Assembly (NCBI GenBank): GCA_016756695.1
Contig: CP066701.1
Location: 1,190,001 to 1,254,000, forward strand
Direction: 5' to 3'
From: Heyndrickxia sporothermodurans
GTDB taxonomy: Bacteria > Bacillota > Bacilli > Bacillales > Bacillaceae_C
DNA length: 64,000 nucleotides
How positions within the stretch are numbered: position 1 is the first letter of the stretch; each line of letters opens with the position of its first letter. The notes below the pieces were generated by a model. The model did no database searches. It saw only the letters and a program-made list of their open reading frames with translations, and was not told the origin of the DNA. This document shows, in pieces, positions 32,390-42,568 of this stretch. The translations under genes and the position numbers were made by a program.

Positions 32390-33979
32390 ATGGTTAATAC
32401 TTCTTCCAATAACAAGAATCCATATGGGAAATTAATTCGACTTCTCGAAGAACAATTGGCTCATTCAAATCAACAAAACAAAGACTTATCGAAAAAGCTA
32501 GATCAATCAACTAAACAGATTGAAGCGCTAACTGAACAAATTCGCCATTTAACAAAACTTTTATATGGATCGAAATCCGAAAAATCGAAATACAACGTAC
32601 CAGATGGGCAAGGCTCATTATTTGATGATGACCCGGCTTTTAGCGAACCTGAGCACACAGAAGAACAAAGCCAACAGACAATCTCTTATACTGTTGTACG
32701 AAAAGTTAAATCAAAAAAACGAAATGATTCCTTGCATGATGGTATTGAAGTAGAAGCTATTCACCATCATCCGAAAAATACAATCTGTGACTGTTGCCAA
32801 GGGCAAATGATTGAAATTGGTAGTACACTTGTACGTGAAGAAGCAAAATTTATTCCTGCAAAAATGATGAAAGTACAGCACATTGAACATGCGTATGAAT
32901 GTAAAGACTGCAAAGTTGATTCATCACAGCCAGCACAAATCAAACGCGGGAAAGCACCACAACCAGCGATTCAGCGTAGCATCGCAAGTCCTAGCGTACT
33001 TGCCAAAGTCATCTATGATAAATTTGCACAATATTTACCTCTTTACCGTCAGGTAAAGGAATGGAATCGCTATGGACTGAATACCAATGATAAAAACCTA
33101 TCGAATTGGGTTATCCGTGTAGCACATGATTGGCTGTTACCTGTATACGAACGAATGAAAGAGTTGATGATGGCAAAATCGGTTTTGCATGTCGATGAAA
33201 CATACGGACAAATTATCAACCGATCCGATGGGAAATCTGGCCAAGCCAATGCGTATAATTGGGTGTTTCGAAGTGTGCCAAGCCAAAGGTAACAATGACT
33301 CTCTTTCAAAGCGCATTATCTCGAGCTCGATCTGTCCTTGAAAGTTTTATTGAAGGCTTTTCTGGAACGATTGTGTGTGATGGTTATTCTGCTTATGATA
33401 AGTTGGAAGGCGTTAATTTCGCAAATTGTTGGGCGCATGTTCGTCGTTATTGGCTGAAAGCTGATAGCAAAAATGGTAGAATCGGTGTGAAATATTGTGA
33501 TGATTTATATCGACTAGAAAGGCAATTTAAACGTTTGTCTCCGAGTAAACGAAAAAAAAACGTCAAAAGTACTCGAAGCCAATCGTGGAGGAATTCCTTC
33601 ACTGGGTTGAAACATCACCATTTTACGGAAAAAATGCGTTAGCAAAAGCGACTGAATACACATTAAACAGGGCAAATGGACTCAAATTATTCCTGAATGA
33701 TGGGCGAATTGAAATGGATAATAATCCAGCCGAGAACGCCATCCGTCCCAACGTTATAGGAAGAAAAATTGGCTCTTTAGTGTAAGTGAAGCTGGTGCAA
33801 AAGCGAATGCCATCTGTTTAAGTATTGCTGAAACTGCCAAAAGTAACGGCGTTGATTTCTATGAATATATAAAGAAACTTTTTACGGATTTACCAAATCT
33901 CGGCGTCCAACAAAACCCTGAAATTTTAGATCAATACATGCCCTGGTCAAAAATGATTCAGGCAGAATGTAGCAAATAA
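32390..33979 (+). pseudogene. tnpC: IS66 transposase TnpC, frameshifted
   Basis: The coding sequence starts at ATG 32390 with the N-terminal coiled coil (EQLAHSNQQNKDLSKKLDQS), a zinc-finger CDCCQGQM, and the DDE domain, but it is read in several frames. The first frame ends after VFRSVPSQR near 33292. It resumes at CAKPKVTMTLFQSALSR in a second frame, changes again near 33545-33585, and again near 33780 (LFSVSEAGAKANAICLSIA). The three catalytic acids are recognisable (HVDETY, IVCDGYSAYDKL, NNPAENAIRP). Several indels make it non-functional. Confidence 0.9.
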
Positions 33980-34072
33980 ATGAAATAGCCGTAATTCGAT
34001 TAAAAAGTCAGAATTTACGGCTATTTACGATGCGTACCGAAAGGTACACTTATTTTTATAATTCGGGCTTAC

Positions 34073-34080
34073 GTTGACCA
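34073..34080. repeat. Right target-site duplication of the IS66 element
   Basis: Second copy of GTTGACCA, directly after the GGGCTTAC end of the IS66 element. Confidence 0.9.
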
Positions 34081-34112
34081 CAAACCATAAAAAGACTGGA
34101 GGAGTACTTCTT

Positions 34113-35462
34113 ATGACTATTATACGACAACCTAGCCTATTTGGCATACAGGAATTATTTGACATGGAACCTACCCAAAAATATGAAGCCATTATTTCAG
34201 CGGTAGATTTGGATTCGATGTACCATCAAGTGGCGAAAAAATCACGGTTGGGTGCACCGGAAGAACTAAACTATCGACCATGATTATCTCCACCTTTGTA
34301 AGATACATAGAGCGCATCCCTACGATGAAGGATCTTATAAAACGTCTTCATGATGATCTAGCTTTTAAGTTAAATTGTGGCTTTTTGGTTTCTGATCATG
34401 TGCCTTCAGAATCCTCCTATTCACGTCTCATAACGAAATTGGAGGAAAGCGATATCCTTGAGAAAGAACAAGAAAAAGTGGTCCTCCAGGCTATTGCAGA
34501 AGGTTTCATCACGGATGATACAGTGGCTATTGATGCAACCCATTTTGAAGCACGAGACCAAGCGCAGCCAAAAGAAGAAAAGCCAAAATCTGAACCCCAA
34601 AAACGTGGTCGGAAATCAAAAGATGAGCGTGACGGGTGGCTTAAAGAACAAGCTGAAACGGAAGCCAATTTACCTTTATATGATAGAAAAATTGTGTACC
34701 AATTAGATGTTCCCCAGCCGAACTACGTGCCGAAGTTCCCCAAGACCCTAAATGGGGCGTGAAAAAGAACTCAGAAGGACAAAATGTTTTTGGTTTGGCT
34801 ACAAAGGTCATTTAGCCGTTGGTACATCAAGCCAATACATTCTACAGGCTCTTTTTTCATCTGGGAGTCTAAATGATGGTAAGGCAGCTATCCCTTTACT
34901 GAAAGGAATTCAGGAACGCCTTCACCTTCCATTACGTTATCAAACAATGGATGCGGGCTATGACTATGAACCCATATACGAGCAGGTACATCGAATGGGA
35001 CAACAATCCGTCATCGCGTATAATAAGCGAAATGAAGGGGAAATCATTGGCTATGATAAACACTTTGCCCCAACTTGTTTCAGAGAGCATTCTTATCGTT
35101 ATGATAGTTTTGATCCTAAATATGAAACATTGAAATACACAAGACCAAAGGAATGCAGCGACTGTCCCTTAGCTAATGAAGGTATTTGCCAAAAGGTTTA
35201 TAAAGTGAAAATCACTTCAGACCTTCGCAGATATACCGCACCAGCACGCGGGTCACAAGCATGGAAAAACATTTTCAAACGTCGTACTGCCGTAGAACGG
35301 GTTAATGCCTATCTGAAAGAATTCTTTCAACTGAACAATGTTCGCTATCGTACTGGGAAACGTGCAAAAATTCATTTTGACATGGTAACCCTTATTTATA
35401 ATGCTTCAAAGTTAGCCGCAGACCGAATTAATGTACAATTAAATCAGCAACAAGTAGCATGA
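34113..35462 (+). pseudogene. IS1182-type transposase, broken into three frames
   Basis: Starts MTIIRQPSLFGIQELFDMEP with a GGAGGAG ribosome site. The first frame ends at LNYRP near 34282 and continues in a second frame as MIISTFVRYIERIPTMKDLI, which contains the DUF772-like N-terminal domain and the first catalytic Asp (AIDATHFEARD). That frame stops near 34760, where a third frame supplies the rest: GYKGHLAVGTSSQYI, MDAGYDYEPIY (second Asp), the Cys cluster CSDCPLANEGIC and the final catalytic region RRTAVERVNAYLKEFF. Two indels, so inactive as it stands. Confidence 0.88.
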
Positions 35463-35597
35463 TTTCTGTTTTTAAAAATATATTTTAGAAATTCTGTAGG
35501 ATTCTGTATTTTTAAAAAGAGCAATTATGAAATTGACTCATTTTATTAAAAATTGCCAATAAATTTTATGTTCGATTTCATCAAAATAGAACATTAA

Positions 35598-37712
35598 TTA
35601 TGATGCAAGGTTTTGTTCTGGCTCACCGCAAACTGCCTTTTCAAGTAATTCTGCGACATCATATGTTTTGACTGTTTCTTCTACTTCCTTCGCTTTCGTA
35701 CCATCAGACAGCATTGTTAAACAATACGGACATCCAGAACTAATGATAGAAGGGTTCACTGCTAAAGCTTGTTCAGTACGAGAGACATTAATGCGGTGAC
35801 CCGTATCTTCCTCCATCCACATTAAACCGCCTCCAGCTCCACAGCACATCCCTTTTTCTCGGTTACGTTCCATTTCAACTAGCGTAACACCAGGAATCGC
35901 TTTTAAAATTTCCCGAGGTGGATCATACACATCATTATATCTTCCTAAATAACAGGAATCATGGAACGTAATTTTTTCATTCACTTCATATTTAGGTTTT
36001 AAGCGCCCTTCTTTAACTAGTTCATAAAGAAGTTCTGTATGATGATAAACTTCCGCTTCTAAACCAAAGTCAGGATATTCCTTTTTAAAGATGTTATATG
36101 CATGAGGGTCAATTGTGACGATCTTTTTCACTTCATTTTTCTCAAACTCGGCAATATTTTGTCCGGCTAATTCTTGGAATAAGAATTCATTTCCTAATCT
36201 TCGTGGTGTATCTCCCGAGTTTTTCTCTTTATTACCTAAAATTGCAAATTTCACACCTGCTTCGTTAAGAAGCTTCGCAAAAGATAATGCGATTTTTTGA
36301 CTGCGGTTATCAAAAGACCCCATCGATCCAACCCAGAATAAATATTCGAATTCCTCGCCAGCTTTTTTCACATCTTTTACAGTTGGTACATGAACATCTT
36401 CACGGGCATCTCGCCAATTTTCACGTTCTTTCCGATTAAGTCCCCATGGATTTCCTTGACGTTCAATATTTTGCATTGCACGTTGAGCATCTGCATCCAT
36501 TTTTCCTTCTGTTAATACTAGATAACGTCTAAGATCGATAATTTTATCAACATGTTCATTCATAACCGGACATTGATCTTCACAGTTACGGCATGTTGTA
36601 CACGCCCAAATTTCTTCTTCGGTAATGACGTCTCCGATAAGATTTGGAGAATAATTTAAAGCAGCAGCTGATTCTTCTGCCCCTTGTCCAGCACTTGCTA
36701 ATGCAATTTGATTTCCTTTTGTATTAGAAAATGCGAAAGTTGGTACCCACGGTTGTTTCGATGTTACTGCCGCACCATGATTCGTTAAATGATCCCTTAA
36801 TTTAATTATTAAATCCATTGGGGATAGCATTTTTCCTGTCCCTGTTGCCGGACACATATTTGTACAACGTCCACATTCCACACAAGCATATAAATCAATT
36901 AATTGTAATTGGGAGAAGTCTTCGATCTTTCCTACACCGAATGATTCTTGGGACTCATCTTCAAAATCAATTGAATTCAGTTTTCCTGCACCATCTAAAC
37001 GATTAAAGTACACATTTGCTGGTCCGGCAATTAAATGTGCATGCTTCGATTGTGGTACATAAACAAGGAATGAGAGTAGGAAAATTAAATGGATCCACCA
37101 AGCGATATAGAAAATAACGATCGATGCTGTTTCACCTATCCACCCAAATGCTTGTGCGATAAGTGATGCAATTGGCTCCGTCCACGATACTTCTTCACCG
37201 TGCCAAATTATTCCCATCCCATTTCCTATTAGCACAGATACCATTAAACCACCAATAAATAAAAGAACAAGTCCAGATTTGAAGCCTCTTTTTAAACGAA
37301 CTAATTTCTCAATATAACGACGGTAAAATGCCCAAACTACTGCAACTAAGATGACGAGTGTGACAATTTCCTGGAAGAATGTAAATCCTGCATATAATGG
37401 ACCTAACGGTAAGTGTGATTCAGGTGCAAGACCCTTCCAAATAAAATCAATTGCCCCAAATTGTACAAGAATAAAGCCATAGAAGAACATCACATGGATC
37501 GCGCCACTTTTCTTATCCTTCAAAAGCTTTTTCTGACCAAACACATTGACCCAAATCTTTTGTAGACGTTCTTTGACCCGATTATCGAATTCAACTTTTT
37601 TGCCTAGCTTAATATATTGAATTCTAGTCTTTACTACATAAACAAATAACGAGATTGCGTAAACGGTTACAAATAGAAAAGCAATCCAATTTACCCAAAG
37701 TAACCAAGACAT
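35598..37712 (-). CDS. ywjF: Membrane Fe-S oxidoreductase, likely ETF:quinone oxidoreductase (YwjF)
   Basis: 704 residues. The N-terminal half has about six membrane segments of the NarI-like heme b type (about 5-250). Two [4Fe-4S] motifs follow: CVECGRCTNMCPATGTGK and CTTCRNCEDQCPVMNE. The C-terminus carries two CCG domains (CYLGRYNDVYDPPR and CCGAGGGLMWM). This architecture matches the EtfD-type proteins proposed to pass electrons from reduced ETF to menaquinone, which would serve the acyl-CoA dehydrogenases at 27-29 kb. The frame opens at 37733, but the ATG at 37712 has GGAGGGGAGAG upstream. A FadR box sits inside its promoter. Confidence 0.9.
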   Translation of the reverse strand: MSWLLWVNWIAFLFVTVYAISLFVYVVKTRIQYIKLGKKVEFDNRVKERLQKIWVNVFGQKKLLKDKKSGAIHVMFFYGFILVQFGAIDFIWKGLAPESHLPLGPLYAGFTFFQEIVTLVILVAVVWAFYRRYIEKLVRLKRGFKSGLVLLFIGGLMVSVLIGNGMGIIWHGEEVSWTEPIASLIAQAFGWIGETASIVIFYIAWWIHLIFLLSFLVYVPQSKHAHLIAGPANVYFNRLDGAGKLNSIDFEDESQESFGVGKIEDFSQLQLIDLYACVECGRCTNMCPATGTGKMLSPMDLIIKLRDHLTNHGAAVTSKQPWVPTFAFSNTKGNQIALASAGQGAEESAAALNYSPNLIGDVITEEEIWACTTCRNCEDQCPVMNEHVDKIIDLRRYLVLTEGKMDADAQRAMQNIERQGNPWGLNRKERENWRDAREDVHVPTVKDVKKAGEEFEYLFWVGSMGSFDNRSQKIALSFAKLLNEAGVKFAILGNKEKNSGDTPRRLGNEFLFQELAGQNIAEFEKNEVKKIVTIDPHAYNIFKKEYPDFGLEAEVYHHTELLYELVKEGRLKPKYEVNEKITFHDSCYLGRYNDVYDPPREILKAIPGVTLVEMERNREKGMCCGAGGGLMWMEEDTGHRINVSRTEQALAVNPSIISSGCPYCLTMLSDGTKAKEVEETVKTYDVAELLEKAVCGEPEQNLAS

Positions 37713-37785
37713 ATAATAAACTCTCCCCTCCAAAGAATAACTTTAGGATTTAAAACCCCTAATTTTCTGAATGTTACTTACTTAC

Positions 37786-37813
37786 ATTATATAATGAATG
37801 AGCATTCAGTCAA
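37786..37813 (-). promoter_or_regulatory. ywjF promoter with embedded FadR box
   Basis: On the minus strand -35 TTGACT (37808-37813) and -10 TATAAT (37786-37791) are 16 bp apart. The spacer and -35 overlap TGAATGAGCATTCAGTCA (37795-37812), which differs from the FadR palindrome TGAATGANNANTCATTCA at one position. Binding would block polymerase directly. Confidence 0.8.
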
Positions 37814-38008
37814 TGACTTTATTCAAAGTTTTTTGACTTTTGCAATGTAATTTTTTCTTTTTATGTATAAGAGCGATGATATTCCCTTATTTTATTATAC
37901 GCCGTGAAATTTGAATTTTTCGAAAATATTATAAATCGGCTATTTTTTATGTTTCTCTAAATTATGGAGATACTATTGAAACATTATTTTTTTGTTAGGG
38001 AGGAACTT

Positions 38009-39208
38009 ATGCTGACATGGCTTTGGATAGTGTTTCTATTCATTCTACTTATCATCGCTTTATGTACAGCTGACTATGTTTTTGGGAAAAGAAGTTATTT
38101 ACGTCATTGTAAAAAAAGAGAATATCCTAAACGAATGGGAGAAATTCATCTAATTACTAGGGGAGATGACTTATTTAATTTATTTTACTCCGACATTAAA
38201 GCAGCTAAATCAAGCATTCATATTCTTTTTTATATTGTCAAAGGCGACCAATTTAGCAAAAACTTTTTAGAATTACTGGCACAAAAGGCACTTGAAGGTG
38301 TAGAAGTTCGCTTATTAATGGATTGGATGGGAAGTTATAGTGTATCCAAAACATTAATAAAGGAATTAAAAAGTATTGGAGCGAGAGTTGAGTTTTGCAA
38401 TCGGCCCCGTTTTCCTTTTTTATTTTTCACCCTTCAACAAAGAAATCACCGAAAATGTTCGGTGATTGACGGAAAAATTGGATATGTGGGTGGTTATAAT
38501 ATCGGCAAAGAATATATTGATAAAGATCCGGTTCTGTCTCCTTGGAGAGATTATTGCTTTCGCTATATAGGTGAAAGTGTTAAAGATATTCAGGAGGAAT
38601 TTTCCATCAATTGGGAAAGAGCAACGAAACAGCCTTTATCATTACAGTATTCCCCTGAAGCAGTGAACGGAACGATGATACACAAGTTCTTTCCAACAGA
38701 AGGGAAATATTTTGAGGAAGTAATATGCGGTTTAATTGATCGCGCAAATGAAATGATCTATATTGGAACTCCTTATTTCATACCTTCACACGAAATTTTA
38801 GAAAGGCTTCTTGCTGCTTTAAAAAGAGGGGTTACGTTAAAAATCCTCGTACCTGAAAAAGCTGATCATATTTTAGTGAAAGAAGCGTCGTTTCGTTATT
38901 TTCGGAAGTTAATGTCTAACGGTGGAGAAGTGTACCAATATATGAACGGCTTTTATCATGCGAAAGTGATGATTATTGATCAGTCAATATGTCAAACCGG
39001 GACAGCTAATTTTGATCGGAGAAGCTTTTTCCTTAATCATGAATTGAATTGTTATATTTATGATCGCGACTTTATTGAAAGAATAACGAAAGTAGTTGAA
39101 AAAGATCTATTAGATTCACATCAGCTTGCCATTGAAGAACTTCATAACACTTCTTTCGGCACTAAAATAAAAGAACTGTGTGCAAATGCAATAGCAAATA
39201 TTTTATAG
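38009..39208 (+). CDS. ywjE: Cardiolipin synthase-type phospholipase D protein (YwjE)
   Basis: 399 residues. One N-terminal membrane helix (LWIVFLFILLIIALCTADY), then two HKD phospholipase D domains: NHRKCSVIDGKIGYVGGYN and the second HAKVMIIDQSICQTGTANFD. This is the bacterial Cls family, which joins two phosphatidylglycerols to cardiolipin. It has one N-terminal helix rather than two, as in YwjE. The frame extends to 37964, but the ATG at 38009 follows AGGGAGGAAC. Divergent from ywjF, which matches B. subtilis order. Confidence 0.88.
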   Translation: MLTWLWIVFLFILLIIALCTADYVFGKRSYLRHCKKREYPKRMGEIHLITRGDDLFNLFYSDIKAAKSSIHILFYIVKGDQFSKNFLELLAQKALEGVEVRLLMDWMGSYSVSKTLIKELKSIGARVEFCNRPRFPFLFFTLQQRNHRKCSVIDGKIGYVGGYNIGKEYIDKDPVLSPWRDYCFRYIGESVKDIQEEFSINWERATKQPLSLQYSPEAVNGTMIHKFFPTEGKYFEEVICGLIDRANEMIYIGTPYFIPSHEILERLLAALKRGVTLKILVPEKADHILVKEASFRYFRKLMSNGGEVYQYMNGFYHAKVMIIDQSICQTGTANFDRRSFFLNHELNCYIYDRDFIERITKVVEKDLLDSHQLAIEELHNTSFGTKIKELCANAIANIL

Positions 39209-39214
39209 TTTAAA

Positions 39215-39244
39215 AAAATCCAATTCATAGGAATTGGATTTTTT
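39215..39244. terminator. Bidirectional terminator between ywjE and argS
   Basis: AAAATCCAATTC and GAATTGGATTTTTT arms with a 4-base loop between the two converging genes. Confidence 0.9.
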
Positions 39245-39248
39245 GATG

Positions 39249-40919
39249 TTACATTTTTTCCGGTGCCGATACGCCAATCAATGCTAATGCATTTTTTAAT
39301 GTGATTTGTACGGATTTAATTAAAGCAAGGCGTGCCTTTGTTAATTCCACATTGTCTTTATCCAATACTTTTTCCGCGTTATAAAAGCTGTGGAAGGTAG
39401 ATGCAAGATCATTAATATAATTTGTGATTCTGTGTGGTATCCGCTTTTCGGCTGCTTCAGCAATCACCGCTGGGAAATCACCGATTTTCTTTAATACTTC
39501 AATCTCTTTTTCCGCTTTAATTAAATCATATTTTGCATTTTTTTCTACCGTAAATCCTTGTTCTTCACCTTGGCGTAAAATACTGCAAATCCTCGCATGT
39601 GCATATTGTGCATAATAAACAGGGTTTTCATTTGATTGTGAAACCGCAAGATCTAAATCAAAATCTAAATGTGTATCCGCACTTCTCATTGCAAAGAAGT
39701 AACGAACCCCATCAAGGCCAACTTCTTCGATCAAGTCACGCATCGTTACAGCTTTCCCTGTACGTTTGCTCATTTTCATTTTTTCGCCATCTTTATATAA
39801 ATGAACAAGCTGAATAATTTCTACTTCAAGATTATCCGGATTGTATCCTAAAGCTTCCATTGCTGCTTTCATCCGCGGGATATATCCGTGATGATCGGCT
39901 CCCCATACATTAATTAACTTATCAAAGCCGCGTTCAAATTTATCATTATGATAGGCAATATCTGGTGTTAAGTACGTATATGAGCCATCATTTTTAATCA
40001 ACACGCGATCCTTATCATCACCAAATGCAGTCGATCTAAACCAAGTAGCCCCATCTAATTCGTACACATGGCCTCTTTCACGAAGAGTCTTTAACATGGC
40101 ATCAATTTTTCCATTTTTATAAAGTGATGTTTCTGAGTACCAAACATCGAACGGAACACGAAAGTTTTCTAAGTCGGTTTTCAGTTTTTCCATTTCATAG
40201 TCCAAACCATATTGACGGAAAAATTCAAAGCGTTCTTCTTCGCTCTTTTTCGTGTACTCATCACCGAATTGTTCGGCAATCTTCTTGCCAATACCGACAA
40301 TATCTTGACCATGGTACCCATCTTCAGGCATTTCCTTCTCCAATCCAAGGGCTTGATAATACCGTGCTTCAACAGAACGTGCCAAATTATTTATTTGATT
40401 ACCAGCGTCGTTAATATAATATTCACGACTAACATCATAACCCGCTTTTTCGAGAATATTACATAAAGAATCGCCTACTGCCGCCCCACGAGCATGTCCT
40501 AAATGCAAATCTCCAGTTGGATTGGCAGATACGAATTCAACTTGAATTTTTTGACCTTTCCCTGCATCTGTTTGTCCGTACTGATCACCGGCTTCAATAA
40601 CTGTCGGAATCAGATCTGTTAAATAACTATTATTCATGTAAAAATTTATGAATCCTGGACCGGCGATTTCAATTTTTTCAATAGAGGCTTTAGATGTATC
40701 AAAATGGGAAACAATTTCTTCTGCAATCATTCGGGGGGCTTTCTTTGCTATCCGCGCTAGTTGCATCGCCGTATTCGTTGCATAATCTCCATGTGATTTA
40801 TCTTTTGGTGTTTCTAGAATAATTGCGGGAATTTGTTCTTCTTCTGCTAAACCAGCCTTTAATACGGCATTTTTAATTTCATTTTTGATATTCATTTGAA
40901 TTTGTTCAACTATATTCAT
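39249..40919 (-). CDS. argS: Arginyl-tRNA synthetase
   Basis: 556-residue class I synthetase charging tRNA-Arg. N-terminal additional domain (1-100), HIGH-type signature in [15 protein letters not shown] near residue 130, KMSKS-type [15 protein letters not shown], and the C-terminal anticodon-binding (DALR) domain from about 430. The ATG at 40919 lies 3 bp after ywiB, so the two are co-transcribed. No T-box leader is seen between them. Confidence 0.96.
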   Translation of the reverse strand: MNIVEQIQMNIKNEIKNAVLKAGLAEEEQIPAIILETPKDKSHGDYATNTAMQLARIAKKAPRMIAEEIVSHFDTSKASIEKIEIAGPGFINFYMNNSYLTDLIPTVIEAGDQYGQTDAGKGQKIQVEFVSANPTGDLHLGHARGAAVGDSLCNILEKAGYDVSREYYINDAGNQINNLARSVEARYYQALGLEKEMPEDGYHGQDIVGIGKKIAEQFGDEYTKKSEEERFEFFRQYGLDYEMEKLKTDLENFRVPFDVWYSETSLYKNGKIDAMLKTLRERGHVYELDGATWFRSTAFGDDKDRVLIKNDGSYTYLTPDIAYHNDKFERGFDKLINVWGADHHGYIPRMKAAMEALGYNPDNLEVEIIQLVHLYKDGEKMKMSKRTGKAVTMRDLIEEVGLDGVRYFFAMRSADTHLDFDLDLAVSQSNENPVYYAQYAHARICSILRQGEEQGFTVEKNAKYDLIKAEKEIEVLKKIGDFPAVIAEAAEKRIPHRITNYINDLASTFHSFYNAEKVLDKDNVELTKARLALIKSVQITLKNALALIGVSAPEKM

Positions 40920-40922
40920 TTA

Positions 40923-41357
40923 TTATGCCTCCTTATAGTTTATCGACATTTCGTATTTACCTGATGAGGAGCCCTGCATAAGAAGATCGTATGCTAGATT
41001 AATTCGTCCCTCATTCTTCGTCGTTTTTATATGTTCAATTTTTTCTGTTTTCGTTGAAAGTAAAAGTGTGCCAAATGTACTTTCATAGGAACCATTTTTT
41101 TCTACATCCATATGGAAACTTAGGCGCATTTTAATGGCGCCGCTTCGCAAAATAACCGCGTTGTTATCTGCTATTTTAACAATGGTATGTACCGTTCCTT
41201 CCTCAACCTCTTCATCGTATTTTAAGAAAAATGCATTTCCTTTTTGATAAAAATTTCCGAAAAGCATTAATTCATAGCTTTCACTTTCCGCATCCTGTTT
41301 AATTACTGTCTTTAAGTGAATTTTGACAGGTGTTTGTTGGGTCATTTCTTCTGTCAA
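40923..41357 (-). CDS. ywiB: YwiB, DUF1934 family beta-barrel protein
   Basis: About 144 residues. Predicted all-beta, lipocalin-like: VKIHLKTVIKQD, GNFYQKGNAFFLKYDEE, VKIADNNAVILRSGAIKMRLSF and the closing GRINLAYDLLMQG. This is the DUF1934/YwiB pattern, always upstream of argS in Bacillus. Function unknown. The frame extends to 41417, into the dispersed repeat at 41412. The TTG at 41357 has AAAGGATGTGA ahead of it and gives a family-like start; the ATG at 41336 is the alternative. Confidence 0.82.
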   Translation of the reverse strand: MTEEMTQQTPVKIHLKTVIKQDAESESYELMLFGNFYQKGNAFFLKYDEEVEEGTVHTIVKIADNNAVILRSGAIKMRLSFHMDVEKNGSYESTFGTLLLSTKTEKIEHIKTTKNEGRINLAYDLLMQGSSSGKYEMSINYKEA

Positions 41358-41411
41358 ATGATTCACATCCTTTTTCTTATGGGCTGTTTGCGTAAACATT
41401 GTTGTTTTTGG

Positions 41412-41560
41412 GAACATAGACCGTTACTTTCCACTACAGGAACCTGCTTTCCGCGGGGAGGAAGTCGAGCCTCCTCGGCTTGCGCCTGTGGGGTCTCGAC
41501 CTTTCCTCTATATCCCGCAGGAGTCAGGTTCCTTTCGCTCCAATCCACTCTGCGTTTTCA
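41412..41560. repeat. Bacillaceae-type dispersed palindromic repeat
   Basis: GC-richer block with ACCTGCTTTCCGCGGGGAGG on the left and CCCGCAGGAGTCAGGTTCC then TTTCGCTCCAATCCACTC on the right. The inner part CGAGCCTCCTCGGCTTGCG folds on itself and GTCTCGACC pairs with the left arm. I remember close relatives scattered through many Bacillus genomes. It lies between ywiB and the TSUP gene. Confidence 0.7.
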
Positions 41561-41654
41561 TATTTATTAAATATATATAGGCTTTCAAAGCGAAAGCCAG
41601 TCCTTTCCATTATAACCTTTTAAGTATAAAAATAAATCTCGGGAAAATCAATGG

Positions 41655-42401
41655 TTATACGATGAGGATCAATGCGCTAACTGCTGGTGTTAAGATCATT
41701 GCTGTTTTCAAAATTCCTTTAGGAACAAGATTTGTAAATTTTGCACCTAGGTATGCGCCAAGCATCGTTCCTATTAATACTTGAATGAGTAATGTGACAT
41801 CTAGAAATCCTTCTGATGAAAAGCCGACTCCGCCCCCGATTGCAATCGGAACAATGACTAGCATGGTTGTCCCAACTGATTGTCGAAGGGAAAGTCCCAA
41901 AAATGTGAGAAGGCCTAATTGAATAAAAGGTGTGGAGCCAATTCCAAACGTACCCGAAAGAATCCCTGTAGCAATTCCTAATATGGCAGCTTTCATTAAT
42001 AGTTTCGCATTTAGTGTCCATGCTTCATTATCCACTTCTTTCTTTTTCATAAAAAATAAGCGAAAAACTAATAAAATTGCCGATAGAAACAGCATACCAC
42101 CCGTTAAATAATGCATATCATTTGTCGGGATAAATGCTGCAATTTTTGAGCCAACAAATGCACCAATTGCACCAAATCCGCCTACTAAAAGCCCAGCCCT
42201 TACAGAAATATTTCCTTCACGGTAATGGCTAAACGCACCTGATAAACTAGTGAACGCCATTGCCGTTAAAGAGGTAGCTAATGCGACATGTATCGGAATC
42301 TTAAATACAAGTGTAAGAATGGCTATGATAAATCCAGAACCACCTGCTCCAATAAATCCTAGTATTGCTCCCAGTATAAGCATCGTAAAAACAATCGCCA
42401 C
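41655..42401 (-). CDS. TSUP family permease (sulfite exporter TauE/SafE type)
   Basis: About 248 residues with eight likely membrane helices in two homologous halves. Family marks are GFIGAGGSGFI near the N-terminus, ATSLTAMAFTSLSGAFSHYREGN and, in the second half, GILSGTFGIGSTPFIQLGLL with SVGTTMLV. TSUP proteins move sulfur-containing or other organic anions; the substrate here is unknown. A TTG at 42425 opens the frame, but the GTG at 42401 has TAGGAGTGG at correct distance. Single gene, minus strand. Confidence 0.87.
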   Translation of the reverse strand: MAIVFTMLILGAILGFIGAGGSGFIIAILTLVFKIPIHVALATSLTAMAFTSLSGAFSHYREGNISVRAGLLVGGFGAIGAFVGSKIAAFIPTNDMHYLTGGMLFLSAILLVFRLFFMKKKEVDNEAWTLNAKLLMKAAILGIATGILSGTFGIGSTPFIQLGLLTFLGLSLRQSVGTTMLVIVPIAIGGGVGFSSEGFLDVTLLIQVLIGTMLGAYLGAKFTNLVPKGILKTAMILTPAVSALILIV

Positions 42402-42568
42402 TATTGCCACTCCTATCACATTCAAAATACATTAAGTTATCCTTATGATTACTAAAACATTATACCTTATTTCCTTTTGCGAACTAAAGCCGTTTTAAAA
42501 AAAGGGCTTTTTCATATAGGGATGGAATAGTATTTATATGATTTCATTTAACATAGGGGGACGAAGGA

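Larger units (their letters stand above)
31664..34072 (+). mobile_element. IS66-family insertion sequence
   Basis: The 2409-bp element begins GTAAGCCC and ends GGGCTTAC (perfect 8-bp terminal inversions, the typical IS66 end) and is flanked by direct repeats GTTGACCA. It contains the three-gene IS66 set: short tnpA, intact tnpB and a frameshifted tnpC. The target was the leader of an IS1182-like element. Because tnpC is broken it is probably immobile unless helped in trans. Confidence 0.93.
31572..35534 (+). mobile_element. Decayed IS1182-like element, interrupted by IS66
   Basis: The element holds the broken transposase at 34113-35462 and its 5' leader, which the IS66 element has split. Candidate terminal inverted repeats AATTTCATAATT (31572-31583) and its complement (35523-35534) are my best guess at the ends, but they are AT-rich and no flanking duplication was seen. 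The transposase content is clear; the exact borders are not. Confidence 0.5.

Noticed and set aside
35463-35597. Target duplication of the IS1182-like element
   Set aside because: TGTAGGA occurs on both sides (near 31551 and 35502) as a direct repeat, but at different distances from the transposase and within AT-rich sequence; I could not make it consistent with the candidate inverted ends.
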